DNA of 49,731 nucleotides from Clostridiales bacterium (GCA_015069565.1 SVIJ01000005.1:1-49731); one strand, 5' to 3'. Counted from the first letter of the stretch, positions 23,544-31,708 are shown. Translations and numbers: made by a program. The notes: generated from the letters alone by a model not told the origin.

Positions 23544-23688
23544 TTTACTTCTACCTCGTTATTTACTTCTTGCGCGCCGACCCTGCCGACCGCGCGTGAT
23601 TTTTTTCAATTTTTACAAACTACCCAAACCGTGGTTTTTAGAGCTTGTCTATAAGACAACCCCCTACTTTCCCACAATAGTTTCCCAT

Positions 23689-23717
23689 AGTTTACCATAT
23701 AATTTTCATTTTGTCTA
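23689..23717 (-). promoter_or_regulatory. Promoter of the Ppx/GppA gene
   Basis: Minus strand TAGACA (23717-23712), 17-nt spacer, TAAACT (23694-23689). Confidence 0.6.
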
Positions 23718-23837
23718 TACCCTTTTGAAAAATTTTTGTCCCTTTTTTTGATTTTTTTTCACTTTCGACAAAATCTCGCCTTTTTTTTGTGCGATTTGTC
23801 ATATTGTAATCCCTTTCCTATGGAAAAATCCTATAAA

Positions 23838-23866
23838 AAAACGGAAAGCGCACGCCTTCCGTCTTT
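23838..23866 (-). terminator. Intrinsic terminator of the HAD phosphatase gene
   Basis: Minus strand ACGGAA-ggcgtgcgct-TTCCGT stem followed by TTTTTTT, a few nt after the stop codon. Confidence 0.85.
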
Positions 23867-23874
23867 CTTAACGA

Positions 23875-24525
23875 TTATTTTGTGAGTGCTTTTGTCAGCT
23901 CGGCGAAGTCCTTGAAATATACGTCGGGCGGAAATTCTACAAATTCCCCTTCCGCCGCATACCCGACGTCGAGCGCCGCTACGTCCACGTTCGCTTCCCT
24001 TGCGCCCTGAATATCGTACTTTCGATCCCCGATCATCAGGCATTCTTCCTTCGTGGCGTTCAAAAGGGCAATCCCCTTTTCAATCATATCCTTTTTCTTC
24101 GGCTCGTAGCCAGGACGAATGGGCTCGTATTCGTAGGTCAAGAACTGCGAAAATCCAAGCCTTTCAATGATTTTCACCGCATAGTGCATCGGCTTGGACG
24201 TGGCAAGCGCCATCTTGTAGCCCGCTTTTTTGAGCGCCTGCAAGCTCTCGTACGCCCCTTCCACAGGGTCGTTTTCTTCCCAGCCCGCTACTTCGTAGCG
24301 CTCCCGATAATATTCGATTGCCTTTTGCCCTTCTTCGTGTGTCAAGCCGAATACCGTTTCAAACGACCAGTCGAGCGGCGGCCCGATGCAAAGCCCCAGC
24401 TCTTCTTCCGTCGGTTGCGGCTTGCCCATCTTTTCCAAGGCGTACCGCATACAGTTAAAAATTCCAGGGTGGGACAGGGTGAGCGTTCCGTCCAAATCCC
24501 ATAATAAGCAGGTATATTTCTTCAT
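23875..24525 (-). CDS. HAD-superfamily phosphatase (phosphoglycolate phosphatase-like)
   Basis: 216 residues from ATG 24525 (AAGGACG site); an in-frame extension to 24603 would cross the promoter. HAD motifs in order: DLDGT (residues 10-14) with nucleophile and acid/base Asp, TSKP motif II (about 110), a Lys-bearing EPKKKDM segment, and GDRKYDIQGA motif III/IV (about 164-173). The alpha-helical C1 cap lies between motifs I and II, as in Gph/PpaX. The substrate is a small phosphorylated metabolite; phosphoglycolate or pyrophosphate are typical, not proven. It follows the TauE pair and has its own promoter. Confidence 0.9.
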   Translation of the reverse strand: MKKYTCLLWDLDGTLTLSHPGIFNCMRYALEKMGKPQPTEEELGLCIGPPLDWSFETVFGLTHEEGQKAIEYYRERYEVAGWEENDPVEGAYESLQALKKAGYKMALATSKPMHYAVKIIERLGFSQFLTYEYEPIRPGYEPKKKDMIEKGIALLNATKEECLMIGDRKYDIQGAREANVDVAALDVGYAAEGEFVEFPPDVYFKDFAELTKALTK

Positions 24526-24591
24526 TCTTTCGTCCTTTTTTACCCAAAAAATCGCTGTTTTTTGCGGTTTTTTTAAGCTTTTTTCGGCACT

Positions 24592-24619
24592 ATTATACCA
24601 CAATTTTCAAAAAAATCAA
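24592..24619 (-). promoter_or_regulatory. Promoter of the HAD phosphatase gene
   Basis: Minus strand TTGATT (24619-24614), 16-nt spacer, TATAAT (24597-24592). The -35 box overlaps the stop codon of the upstream TauE/SafE gene. Confidence 0.75.
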
Positions 24620-24984
24620 GCCTTTTTTTGCGCTCCTTGCACCATAGTATAAATTGCAAGACAAATGAGAAAAATCCCAAACGCGCGCCCAAGCGTTCTG
24701 GACGGCAAATACGCCGCCAAAAACACTCCCGGCAGGGACACGAGCGCGGCTGGCAGGGCGCAGGTGAGCACTCCGTTCCACACGAGCAAACCGCTCTTTT
24801 TGTGCTCGGCAAGCGCAGGTACGCCCATCAGCGCAAAGGCAAATAAATTTGCCGACTGCGCCACCTTTTGCTCCACGCCGCCAAGCAGGCGCAAAAGCGG
24901 AATGGTCACCGTGCCGCCGCCCATTCCCATTCCCGCGGGAATCCCCCCTAAAAAACCTAAAAGTAGCAAGATATAAAAGGACAT
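24616..24984 (-). CDS. Half-length TauE/SafE family membrane protein (second of a pair)
   Basis: 122 residues from ATG 24984 (AAAAAGGGGG upstream). Four hydrophobic helices; the N-terminal GGIPAGMGMGGGTVTIPLLRLLGG matches the conserved TauE/SafE loop, which occurs twice in the usual ~250-residue sulfite/organosulfonate exporters. Here each half is a separate gene; the partner lies 64 nt upstream. The pair probably assembles as a heterodimer equivalent to one full transporter, by inference. Substrate unknown. A GC hairpin with T-tail lies between the two genes. Confidence 0.87.
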   Translation of the reverse strand: MSFYILLLLGFLGGIPAGMGMGGGTVTIPLLRLLGGVEQKVAQSANLFAFALMGVPALAEHKKSGLLVWNGVLTCALPAALVSLPGVFLAAYLPSRTLGRAFGIFLICLAIYTMVQGAQKKA

Positions 24985-25002
24985 TCTTCCCCCTTTTTCC
25001 TT

Positions 25003-25027
25003 AAAAAACACACCCCAAAAAGGGGGT
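25003..25027 (-). terminator. Weak terminator-like hairpin between the TauE/SafE halves
   Basis: Minus strand ACCCC-cttttt-GGGGT then GTGTTTTTT. The short stem could attenuate expression of the second half relative to the first. Confidence 0.45.
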
Positions 25028-25048
25028 TATTTCGCTAAAAAACCGCTT

Positions 25049-25408
25049 TTACGGGGCGAAAATTAGCCAAATCCCCGCCACCGCTTGCAACGCCGCGAAC
25101 ACGTATTTTACCGCTTTTTGCGGTAAGAACTGCAAAAGCTTTGCGCCCACAAGCCCGCCTGCAATCGTGCCGAGCGCGGTGGGAATGAGTACGTTCACGT
25201 CGTACAGTCCGCCTAGAAAATACCACAAAAACGAGAGCAGGGATACGGGCAAAATCACCGCAATAGCGGTGGCGTGCGCCTGCTTTTCTTCGTTTCCCAA
25301 AAGCCGCAGGGCAGGCACGGCGAGCATCCCCCCACCGCCGCCAAAAACCGCGTTTGCCGCGCCGATGCCCACTCCTAAGCCAAGACTTTTCCAGTTTAAT
25401 TTTTTCAC
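25049..25408 (-). CDS. Half-length TauE/SafE family membrane protein (first of a pair)
   Basis: 119 residues with four hydrophobic helices. GVGIGAANAVFGGGGGMLAVPALRLLG (residues 13-39) is the TauE/SafE signature loop, and the second half (ALGTIAGGLVGAKLLQFLP) matches the end of a family repeat. It precedes the similar 122-residue gene on the same strand. Both halves begin with the same signature loop, so they are paralogous repeats encoded as separate proteins rather than a frameshifted single gene; the intergenic stretch has a fresh ribosome site. Confidence 0.87.
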   Translation of the reverse strand: MKKLNWKSLGLGVGIGAANAVFGGGGGMLAVPALRLLGNEEKQAHATAIAVILPVSLLSFLWYFLGGLYDVNVLIPTALGTIAGGLVGAKLLQFLPQKAVKYVFAALQAVAGIWLIFAP

Positions 25409-25530
25409 CCTTCCACCCCTTTTAGCGCGTTCCGACGACCTTTTTTCCGATTTTTTCCACCGCCGCCAAAATATTTTGTGTATTTTTTGGGAAAATTACA
25501 ACTTTTTCTTCTATTTTGCCTTGGAAATGC

Positions 25531-25559
25531 TTGCGTCAAATCGCATTTTGTATTAAAAT
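25531..25559 (+). promoter_or_regulatory. Promoter of the surface lipoprotein gene
   Basis: TTGCGT at 25531-25536, 17-nt spacer, TAAAAT at 25554-25559. The ~80-nt leader can fold: GCATTAT-tcc-ATAATGC (25569-25585), enclosed by GGTAGC (25565-25570) against GCTACC (25608-25613). Confidence 0.7.
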
Positions 25560-25644
25560 AGTGTGGTAGCATTATTCCATAATGCCCTTTTAGGCTTTTT
25601 GGACAGGCTACCCTGATAACAAATCTCAACCTAAGGTGGTTATA

Positions 25645-28600
25645 ATGGCAACTTCTTTCAAAAACCGCAAGAACAAGCTTCTTGCACTTCTCATGGCGTT
25701 GATGATGACGTCCAGCTTTGCGGCTTTGGCGGCTTGTAAGGACACGACCGACAGCTCGTCTTCCGACGATACGACGACGGACACTACGCCTACTGAAACG
25801 GACGATTCCCGTATCAACAACGGTAGCTTTGAGTTCGTAAACCGCAACAACGGTAAATCCCTCATCGTCACCTCCCCTACGGGCTGGAGCAGATCGACCA
25901 ACTCCGCTACTTCGGGTACGGCGCTTTCTTCCAGCTCCGCAAGCGGTATCATTGATACCGACAGCGAAGCTTGGGACAACTTCACCAAGTCTTCCTTGCC
26001 CGACGGCACGGCTGCGCCTAAGACGGCGGACGAAGCGCGTGGGCTTTGGTCGCAAATGTCCGCTTACGATAAGCTTGCATTCTACAAGGCTTGGGACGAC
26101 GCGGATTACGACGAAAAAATTGAAGATCAGGATTTCTATGATGCTTCCAAGGATAAGTTTAACGTAGACATCGACGACGTGCCCGTAGACAAGGACGGCA
26201 AAGTGATTGAAAACCCCGGCACGCATCCCCAAGACGGCGAAGAAAAGGACACCAACGTTTTGATGCTCCACAACGCTTACAAGGGGGGCGTAGGTACGGC
26301 ACAAAGATTCACGTCCAGCTCGACGATTACCCTGCAATCGGGTACTTCCGCAAAGATTTCCCTTTGGGTGAAGACATCGAATATGACGTATAACAACGGC
26401 AACACGGCGATGTCGGATCGTGGTGCTTACATCGGCATCAGCCACACCGTCGGCGGCAAGACGCTCGATCAGATGCAGGTGAAGAACATCAACACCACGC
26501 TGATGAACCTTCCCGATGAAAACAACGGTTGGGCACAGTACACCTTCTATTTGCAGGGCTGCTCCTATGCGTCCAGCACGTTTTCGATGGTGCTCGGTCT
26601 TGGTCAGACGGGCGGCACAGACCGCTTCGAATACGTAGAAGGCTATGCCTTCTTCGACGACGTGGAATGTGAAATCATCTCCAACGAAGCATACGACGAC
26701 GTCGTACACGCGACTGGCTCGACCATCGACGAAGTTTCTTTGAGCGACGAAGGCGAAGACAAGATCTTCCGCGCGGACAAGGATAATAAGCGTGACGTCA
26801 CCACCTACGCGCTCAACCTTACCGCAGGTACGACCACCTTCAACGATTTCACCCTTCCCACCGTCACCCCCGCTTTGACCGAACAAAAGAAAAACGGCAA
26901 GACGTACGTTGCGGCAGACGACGGCAAACTGTCGGCGGATAGAATTATCTACAATGGGCTTGGCTTTGACGTGAATGCTGACCTTACGGGCGTATTCACC
27001 AAGGATCAGCTCGTTGCGGAAATCGCAAACGGCAACGCAAACGATACGTTTGTGAAAGCGGCGCTCGAAAAGGGCTTTGGCTATAAGGCAGGCGAAAACA
27101 ACGCCTACACGATGGACAAGTATCCGTTCGAATCCGACCAAATTTTGATGCTCCTTTCCGCACACGGCGCGAACTATACCGCTAAAATTGAAAGCCCTTC
27201 GTTCGTCTTGAACGCAGGCAACAAGATGGGGATTTCCTTCTTCGTGAAGACGTCCGATATGCTCGGCATCACGGGCGCAACCGTCACCGTTAAGTATGCA
27301 AACGGCTCTACCGCTCTTGCATCCATCGACACGACGGGTATTGCAACCGTAGACGTAGACGGCGAAAACGGCGAAGACATCTACAAGGGCTGGCAACAAT
27401 GCTTCCTGTTCGTGGAAAACGATACGGAAACGGACAACCTTTCCTTCTCGCTGGAATTTGCTTACGGCTCTACCACCATCGTTGGTACGACCAAGGCAAA
27501 CTACACCGCAGGCTGGGCGGCATTCGCTGACTTCAAGACGGCGGATATGGCAGACGCGTTCGATTACGCAACCGCAGGTTCGTACTCCAAGGTAATCTCT
27601 TTGGTTGACCCCAACGAAGAAACCTTCTCGTCCTCCTCTTTCGATTCCCCTGCATCCGTCACGGGTAAGGAAACGATTAAGACGAACGTTGCAAACCCTG
27701 CAAACTATATCGGCGTTGTGGGCGGCAGCGGCTATATCGTGAACGATCCCGAAGCTGACAGATCGAAGAACTCCAACGCTTACGCAGGCTTGATTTCTAA
27801 GGAATACGCAGGCGCGTACTTGGAAGAAGCGCAAAAGGCGCAAACCGCAGGCGAAGACTACTGGGCAAACTTGATGGGCCTTGACCAAGCGAAGATGACC
27901 GCTTTGTTTAAGGACGGCAACAAGAGCTACGGCGAAGCAACCCAACCCCTTCTTATATATAATAAGGAAGAAGGCGCGTACGGCTTTATCTCCACCAAGT
28001 CTTCCAGCATTTCCGCATACACCGCAATCTCCGTTCGCGTAAAGGTTAGCGCTGGCGCAACGGCTACCGTTTACCTTGTAGACACCAGCGACAACAGCGT
28101 TCTTTCTATCGATAGACGCGTTTCCTACTGGTATGATAAGGACGGCAACGTTTGCAAGGCTGACCCCACTTCCGCTGACTTCAAGAAGAGCGATATCGTT
28201 TTGGAATTGCAGGACAACGGCTTGTGGCAAGCTCCTAACGGCGGCGACTACTATGCGAACTTGAAGGCTTATCCTCAGTACGGTGAAGGCGACCTGCTCG
28301 TTGCAGAAGGCGGCGTTTCCTACGACTACACCAGCCACTGGAACGACGAAGGCGAAGACGGCATCGCGTTCTACTACGAAGGCGGCAAGTACTACGCGGA
28401 TAGAGCAAAGACGGTTGTTGTGAAGGATTTCTCCGAAAAGAACATCCCCACTCGCTACGACGCGGCTGAAAAGAAAGAGCTCGCTGTCACCGTTGGCGAT
28501 ACGAACGGCGAATGGGCAACCGTCACCTTCTACGTTGGCGCTGGCTCGGTTGCGAAGAACTACCGTTTGGAAGTTTGGAGCGGCGATAGATACGGCAACA

Positions 28601-29268
28601 ACCCCAACCCCGCAGGCAGCTACGTTATGTTCGATACGAACACGGCAGGCTCGCTTGCAGCAGATTCCTATGCGACCTTGACGCAGGATGCGTTCAATTA
28701 CTTGGCAACCGAAACGGATAACGCTGGCAACCTTGTCTACGAAAACGAAGATGCGTTGAAGGATGCTCTGAAGAAAAACGGCAAGCTGATGTACACCGCG
28801 TACAGCTTCTACGACGATGCGAAGTTCCTTCGCTACGACGCAAACGCTGACGAAAACAAGGCAGGCAGCAGCTACGACGATTATGATTCGACGTCCGATT
28901 CCTACAAGGAAGTTCTGAGCTATCTCTACTACGAAAACGATGCAAATAACGCAATTTCCGTATTTGCGAACTTCACGCAAAACGACGTGAACGTTCCCGT
29001 AGACGTTGTAGAAGACGACAGCGCGGAAGACACCACTCCCGAAGAAGAAACAACGGAATCCGATCTCAACCTTGGCATGCTGATCTCTTCGCTTGCAGTG
29101 GCAGGCGTACTGGTAGCAGTACTTGCGATTATCGGTATCCGCAAGGCGGTTAAGTGGAGCAAGAAAAAAGCGGCACAAATGGCAAAGCCTGCGCGCGTGA
29201 AGCCCACAAAGCCTGTAAAACCCGTGAAGGAAGAAAAGAAGGACGAAGATAGCCCTTACAACGACTAA
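25645..29268 (+). CDS. Very large secreted lipoprotein with C-terminal transmembrane anchor
   Basis: 1207 residues from ATG 25645 (AAGGTGG site). A lipoprotein signal peptide (basic KNRKNK, hydrophobic LLALLMALMM) ends at lipobox LAAC with Cys31. An Asp/Ser/Thr-rich linker follows (about 32-60). The body is a series of beta-rich segments resembling carbohydrate-binding jelly-roll modules: NNGSFEFVN near 65, SLWVKTSNM near 235, SFFVKTSDM near 535, VRVKVSAGA near 800, and a late GEWATVTFYVGAG segment. Near residues 1140-1162 lies one hydrophobic helix, then a Lys/Pro-rich cytoplasmic-type tail. I do not recognise a family. Context gives no partner genes. It is probably an abundant cell-surface glycan- or matrix-binding protein, by inference. 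Confidence 0.88.
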   Translation: MATSFKNRKNKLLALLMALMMTSSFAALAACKDTTDSSSSDDTTTDTTPTETDDSRINNGSFEFVNRNNGKSLIVTSPTGWSRSTNSATSGTALSSSSASGIIDTDSEAWDNFTKSSLPDGTAAPKTADEARGLWSQMSAYDKLAFYKAWDDADYDEKIEDQDFYDASKDKFNVDIDDVPVDKDGKVIENPGTHPQDGEEKDTNVLMLHNAYKGGVGTAQRFTSSSTITLQSGTSAKISLWVKTSNMTYNNGNTAMSDRGAYIGISHTVGGKTLDQMQVKNINTTLMNLPDENNGWAQYTFYLQGCSYASSTFSMVLGLGQTGGTDRFEYVEGYAFFDDVECEIISNEAYDDVVHATGSTIDEVSLSDEGEDKIFRADKDNKRDVTTYALNLTAGTTTFNDFTLPTVTPALTEQKKNGKTYVAADDGKLSADRIIYNGLGFDVNADLTGVFTKDQLVAEIANGNANDTFVKAALEKGFGYKAGENNAYTMDKYPFESDQILMLLSAHGANYTAKIESPSFVLNAGNKMGISFFVKTSDMLGITGATVTVKYANGSTALASIDTTGIATVDVDGENGEDIYKGWQQCFLFVENDTETDNLSFSLEFAYGSTTIVGTTKANYTAGWAAFADFKTADMADAFDYATAGSYSKVISLVDPNEETFSSSSFDSPASVTGKETIKTNVANPANYIGVVGGSGYIVNDPEADRSKNSNAYAGLISKEYAGAYLEEAQKAQTAGEDYWANLMGLDQAKMTALFKDGNKSYGEATQPLLIYNKEEGAYGFISTKSSSISAYTAISVRVKVSAGATATVYLVDTSDNSVLSIDRRVSYWYDKDGNVCKADPTSADFKKSDIVLELQDNGLWQAPNGGDYYANLKAYPQYGEGDLLVAEGGVSYDYTSHWNDEGEDGIAFYYEGGKYYADRAKTVVVKDFSEKNIPTRYDAAEKKELAVTVGDTNGEWATVTFYVGAGSVAKNYRLEVWSGDRYGNNPNPAGSYVMFDTNTAGSLAADSYATLTQDAFNYLATETDNAGNLVYENEDALKDALKKNGKLMYTAYSFYDDAKFLRYDANADENKAGSSYDDYDSTSDSYKEVLSYLYYENDANNAISVFANFTQNDVNVPVDVVEDDSAEDTTPEEETTESDLNLGMLISSLAVAGVLVAVLAIIGIRKAVKWSKKKAAQMAKPARVKPTKPVKPVKEEKKDEDSPYND

Positions 29269-29295
29269 TCGGTAAATAAGCAAAAGCCTTAAGTT

Positions 29296-29333
29296 GTAGC
29301 GTGATATTCCTTTAAGAGTATCACGCTACTCTA
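29296..29333 (+). terminator. Hairpin after the lipoprotein gene
   Basis: Perfect 11-bp stem GTAGCGTGATA (29296-29306) with TATCACGCTAC (29319-29329), 12-nt loop. The tail TCTATT is a poor U-tract, so partial termination or mRNA 3'-end protection is likely. Confidence 0.6.
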
Positions 29334-29365
29334 TTACCTAAATATTAACTAAGGAGATTTATCAA

Positions 29366-29605
29366 ATGGGTTTATTTAAAAAACTTGCAAAAATGGCACG
29401 CGAAAGCAACGCTTGGGCTTCGCAGGATTCAGACAGTGACGATTACGAAGACGAAGATGAAGAGAGCTATAAGGAAGTTTACCCTGTCTGCCGCAATTGC
29501 CATTATTATTATTGGCTCACCGGATATTGTTCCCAACATGCTGTAATTCTTGATACTTATAAAACCGATACGCATGGATGCGACGATTTCTCCCCAAAAA
29601 AGTAA
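29366..29605 (+). CDS. Small acidic protein with cysteine cluster, unknown
   Basis: 79 residues with an AAGGAG site before the ATG. A basic N-terminus (GLFKKLAKMAR) is followed by an acidic run (residues 20-38, Asp/Glu/Ser/Tyr) and then CRNCHYYYWLTGYCSQHAV, whose Cys, Cys, His, Cys and His, with a later HGCDDF, could bind one zinc. No family recognised. It is followed 19 nt later by a small membrane protein gene, so the two probably form an operon. Codon use is more AT-rich than neighbouring genes. Confidence 0.7.
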   Translation: MGLFKKLAKMARESNAWASQDSDSDDYEDEDEESYKEVYPVCRNCHYYYWLTGYCSQHAVILDTYKTDTHGCDDFSPKK

Positions 29606-29624
29606 ATAATTGTTAGGTTGAAAG

Positions 29625-29867
29625 ATGGAAGGATTTTTAGATTTCATAAATACACTTTTGCTTGAAAACCCAATAGTCGGTATACTTTTCATCATTCTCC
29701 TTATTGCTCTTGTAATTCGATTTGTAGGTTGGTTGTTTGATAAATTGATGAGCGATAAAGGAGTTTTGGGAGATATCACAAATATCATAGTTTGGCTTGT
29801 TAGATGGATTATAAAAATAGTAATTGTACTAATTATTTTGGCTGGGCTAGCCTATCTTGTAATTTAA
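29625..29867 (+). CDS. Small hydrophobic membrane protein, unknown
   Basis: 80 residues, two or three transmembrane segments (about 17-37 and 52-79) separated by a short charged FDKLMSDKG loop. The start at 29625 has only a weak AAAGATGG context. No family recognised. It is distinctly AT-rich compared with the rest of the window, together with the preceding gene, which suggests recent acquisition or weak expression. A strong terminator follows (29923-29962). Confidence 0.6.
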   Translation: MEGFLDFINTLLLENPIVGILFIILLIALVIRFVGWLFDKLMSDKGVLGDITNIIVWLVRWIIKIVIVLIILAGLAYLVI

Positions 29868-29922
29868 CGCTCCTTTCGATTTACGTTTAATAACCAAAGC
29901 CTTTATAACCCCTATTACTAAT

Positions 29923-29962
29923 AAAAAGAGAGAGAACAAAACGAAATGTTCTCTCTTTTTTC
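29923..29962 (+). terminator. Intrinsic terminator of the small-gene pair
   Basis: AAAAAGAGAGAGAACA (29923-29938) pairs with TGTTCTCTCTTTTT (29947-29960), then more T. It can act in both directions. Confidence 0.9.
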
Positions 29963-29979
29963 TTGCGCGGATTGCAAGC

Positions 29980-30005
29980 GGTCGATTCGTGGATCGACCC
30001 TACGG
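29980..30005. repeat. CCCTAC-ending hairpin, GGTCGATTC-type arms (copy 5)
   Basis: GGTCGATTC-gt-GGATCGACC then CTACGG. Same end as the GC-rich copies but different stem sequence. Confidence 0.75.
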
Positions 30006-30033
30006 TAGTCGGTGAATTTTTCGCAAAACAAAA

Positions 30034-30162
30034 GTGAAGTTGCTATGCAGTGAAGTTATTCTTTGAATAGTGAATTTGCGCTTTGCGCAGTTGTGGAATT
30101 ATTCCATAATTTTTCCATAGGAAAAACTTCACTTGGATAACCATCCAAACTTCACTCTTCAC
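30034..30162. repeat. Modular hairpin array H (GTGAAGT-spacer type)
   Basis: Left arm with GTGAAGT (last one GTGAAT): TGC-tat-GCA, TATTC-ttt-GAATA, TGCGC-ttt-GCGCA. Centre GTTGTGGAATTATTCCATAA. Right arm with ACTTCAC: TTTTCC-ata-GGAAAA, TTGGAT-aacc-ATCCAA, and a final CTTCAC. The centre is the same as in GTGAATT arrays, but the spacers differ by one base and the stems are different. Confidence 0.87.
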
Positions 30163-30174
30163 CCAACTTGCCAC

Positions 30175-30202
30175 TACGGACAGTCGGGACGCCTGTCCCT
30201 AC
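30175..30202. repeat. CCCTAC-ending hairpin, GGACAG-type arms (copy 6)
   Basis: GGACAG-tcgggacgc-CTGTCC then CTAC. Confidence 0.72.
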
Positions 30203-30205
30203 AAT

Positions 30206-30232
30206 CGGCGGGAGCAAGCCCCCGCCCTACGA
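30206..30232. repeat. CCCTAC-ending GC-rich hairpin (copy 7)
   Basis: GGCGGGAGCAAGCCCCCGCC then CTACGAAT, directly following copy 6. Confidence 0.85.
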
Positions 30233-30247
30233 ATAACGCACCACTTT

Positions 30248-30276
30248 GTCATCCTGAGCGTAGTCGAAGGATCTCA
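30248..30276. repeat. TCATCCTGAGCG repeat
   Basis: GTCATCCTGAGCGTAGTCGA then AGGATCTC. Confidence 0.8.
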
Positions 30277-30323
30277 TCGGATAAAGCAAAAAAGAGAGCT
30301 TCTATCATTTCGCCGTCCGTATT

Positions 30324-30377
30324 GTCATTCTGGAGCGTAGCGATAGAATCTCAGACGGCTTTTCCGTCAATTCACTC
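30324..30377. repeat. TCATTCTGGAGCG repeat fused to a hairpin-array remnant
   Basis: GTCATTCTGGAGCGTAGCGA then TAGAATCTC, followed by GACGG-ctttt-CCGTC and AATTCAC (30354-30376), one leftover right-arm unit of the GTGAATT array. Confidence 0.7.
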
Positions 30378-30387
30378 AAACTAAAAA

Positions 30388-30413
30388 GACGGCGGGTGCC
30401 GTCTTTTTTTGCT
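30388..30413 (-). terminator. Intrinsic terminator of the RsmF-like gene
   Basis: AAAAAGACGGC-gggt-GCCGTCTTTTTTT; the minus-strand tail TTTTTAG follows the stem, directly after the stop codon. Confidence 0.88.
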
Positions 30414-31708
30414 TATTTTACGGTTCGCAAGCCCTTGGGATAATGGTTCTTCACCACGCCGTTTACTCGCTTGCCCCAGCCAAGCGGATAACCGTCTACA
30501 CACACCAAGCACCAGCCGTTTTTGCCGTCGTCTTCCACCGTTTCGCCGCGCAGGTACTTTTCCGCCCTGCCGTCTTCTAAGCCAAGGTTTGCCACGTTCA
30601 CCGCGTCCGACATCCCCCTTGTCATCGCTAAGGCGTGCGCAGGCTCAAACCGTCCGTTTCTCACTTCGCCAAGCTTTAACCCCACGCGCAAAACGTTCAA
30701 GCCCTTGAAATCAAACACCCCTTCGGGCAGGGAATAAAGCGTTCCGTTCACTTCGTGCAGGTTCTTTGCCGAATACCCCTTAAAGCACTCTTTTTCAAAG
30801 GCTCTATAAGCCTTTGCCGACGCAGGTGTGCAAACGGACTTAAAAGGCTTCAATTCGTACCTGCCCCCGTCTAACCGCTCGAAAAGCGCCGCAAAATGTC
30901 CTTCGCCTGCCACTTTGTGCGGATAGAGCTTTTCCTGCGCCAAAAGCCGCATTTGTGTCTGTGCGGAAAGGTAGCATTCCACCTGCTTTTCGTCTTCTTC
31001 GGGCGCAAAGGTACAGGTCGAATAGACCAGTTTCCCACCCCCTGCAAGCATCTTTGTCGCACACTCTAAAATGCCCGATTGACGCTCAGCGCACATCCGA
31101 ACGTTTTCTTCGCTCCACTCGGAAAGCGCTTCGTCCGCATTCTTGCGGAACATTCCTTCCCCCGAGCAAGGGGCATCCACCATGATTTTGTCAAAGTAGC
31201 CTGCAAACCGCTCGGCAAGCTTTTCGGGATATTCGCAGGTGACTACCGCGTTCATTATCCCCATTCTTTCCACGTTTTGGAGCAGGATTTTTGCACGCGA
31301 AGGAATGGGCTCGTTTAAGACGATCAGCCCCTTGCCCTGCAAGTCAGCCGCCAAGCGCGTGCCTTTGCCGCCAGGCGCGGAACAAAGGTCGAGCACTCTC
31401 TCCCCTGGCTGCACGCCGAGCATCGGCGCGGCGCACATCGCGGACGGCTCTTGCGAGTAGAACAAGCCTGCCGCAAAATACGGATGCGCCCCCACCTTCT
31501 CGCCGTCGTAATAAAAGCCGTTTCCTTCCCACGCGACGGGCGCGCCGACGGGAAAGAGCGTTTTCAGCCTTTCGCGGGCAAGCTTCAAGGTGTTTGCGCG
31601 CACTCCCTTATACGGCGTATGCTCGTAGACGGCGAAAAAAGCTTCCCATTCTGCTTCGGGAAGCTGTGTTTTCATTCTTTCGATAAACGCTGTGGGGAGT
31701 TTGGACAT
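30413..31708 (-). CDS. rsmF: RsmF/YebU-type rRNA (cytosine-C5) methyltransferase
   Basis: 431 residues from ATG 31708 (CAAGGAG site); an in-frame extension upstream enters array I. The N-terminal NOL1/NOP2/Sun methyltransferase has the SAM motif DLCSAPGGKGTRLAA, DAPCSGEGMFRKN and YSTCTFAPEEDE with both conserved cysteines. The C-terminal ~130 residues form an RsmF-like domain and a PUA-like tail (KNGWCLVCVDGYPLGWGK). It is predicted to make m5C in 16S rRNA; the exact position is by analogy with E. coli RsmF (C1407). Single-gene unit, convergent with the small-gene pair. Confidence 0.93.
   Translation of the reverse strand: MSKLPTAFIERMKTQLPEAEWEAFFAVYEHTPYKGVRANTLKLARERLKTLFPVGAPVAWEGNGFYYDGEKVGAHPYFAAGLFYSQEPSAMCAAPMLGVQPGERVLDLCSAPGGKGTRLAADLQGKGLIVLNEPIPSRAKILLQNVERMGIMNAVVTCEYPEKLAERFAGYFDKIMVDAPCSGEGMFRKNADEALSEWSEENVRMCAERQSGILECATKMLAGGGKLVYSTCTFAPEEDEKQVECYLSAQTQMRLLAQEKLYPHKVAGEGHFAALFERLDGGRYELKPFKSVCTPASAKAYRAFEKECFKGYSAKNLHEVNGTLYSLPEGVFDFKGLNVLRVGLKLGEVRNGRFEPAHALAMTRGMSDAVNVANLGLEDGRAEKYLRGETVEDDGKNGWCLVCVDGYPLGWGKRVNGVVKNHYPKGLRTVK

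Larger units (their letters stand above)
23544..23874. other. AT-rich gene-free region
   Basis: Holds the ppx promoter (23689-23717), a leader of about 140 nt, near-direct copies of ATAGTTTCCCATAGTTT around 23677-23694, T-rich sequence, and the HAD-gene terminator (23838-23866). No ORF with coding character is visible. Confidence 0.6.

Noticed and set aside
24984..25049. Frameshift splitting one TauE/SafE gene into two
   Set aside because: Each half begins with its own copy of the signature loop, has a ribosome site, and a 64-nt spacer with a hairpin lies between, which fits two genes rather than one broken gene.
25405..29283. 1292-codon open frame antisense to the surface lipoprotein gene
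   Set aside because: It mirrors the lipoprotein coding sequence codon for codon and has no ribosome site, signal peptide logic or recognisable domains. It arises from the strong codon bias of the real gene, whose lipobox, ribosome site and terminal helix are clear.
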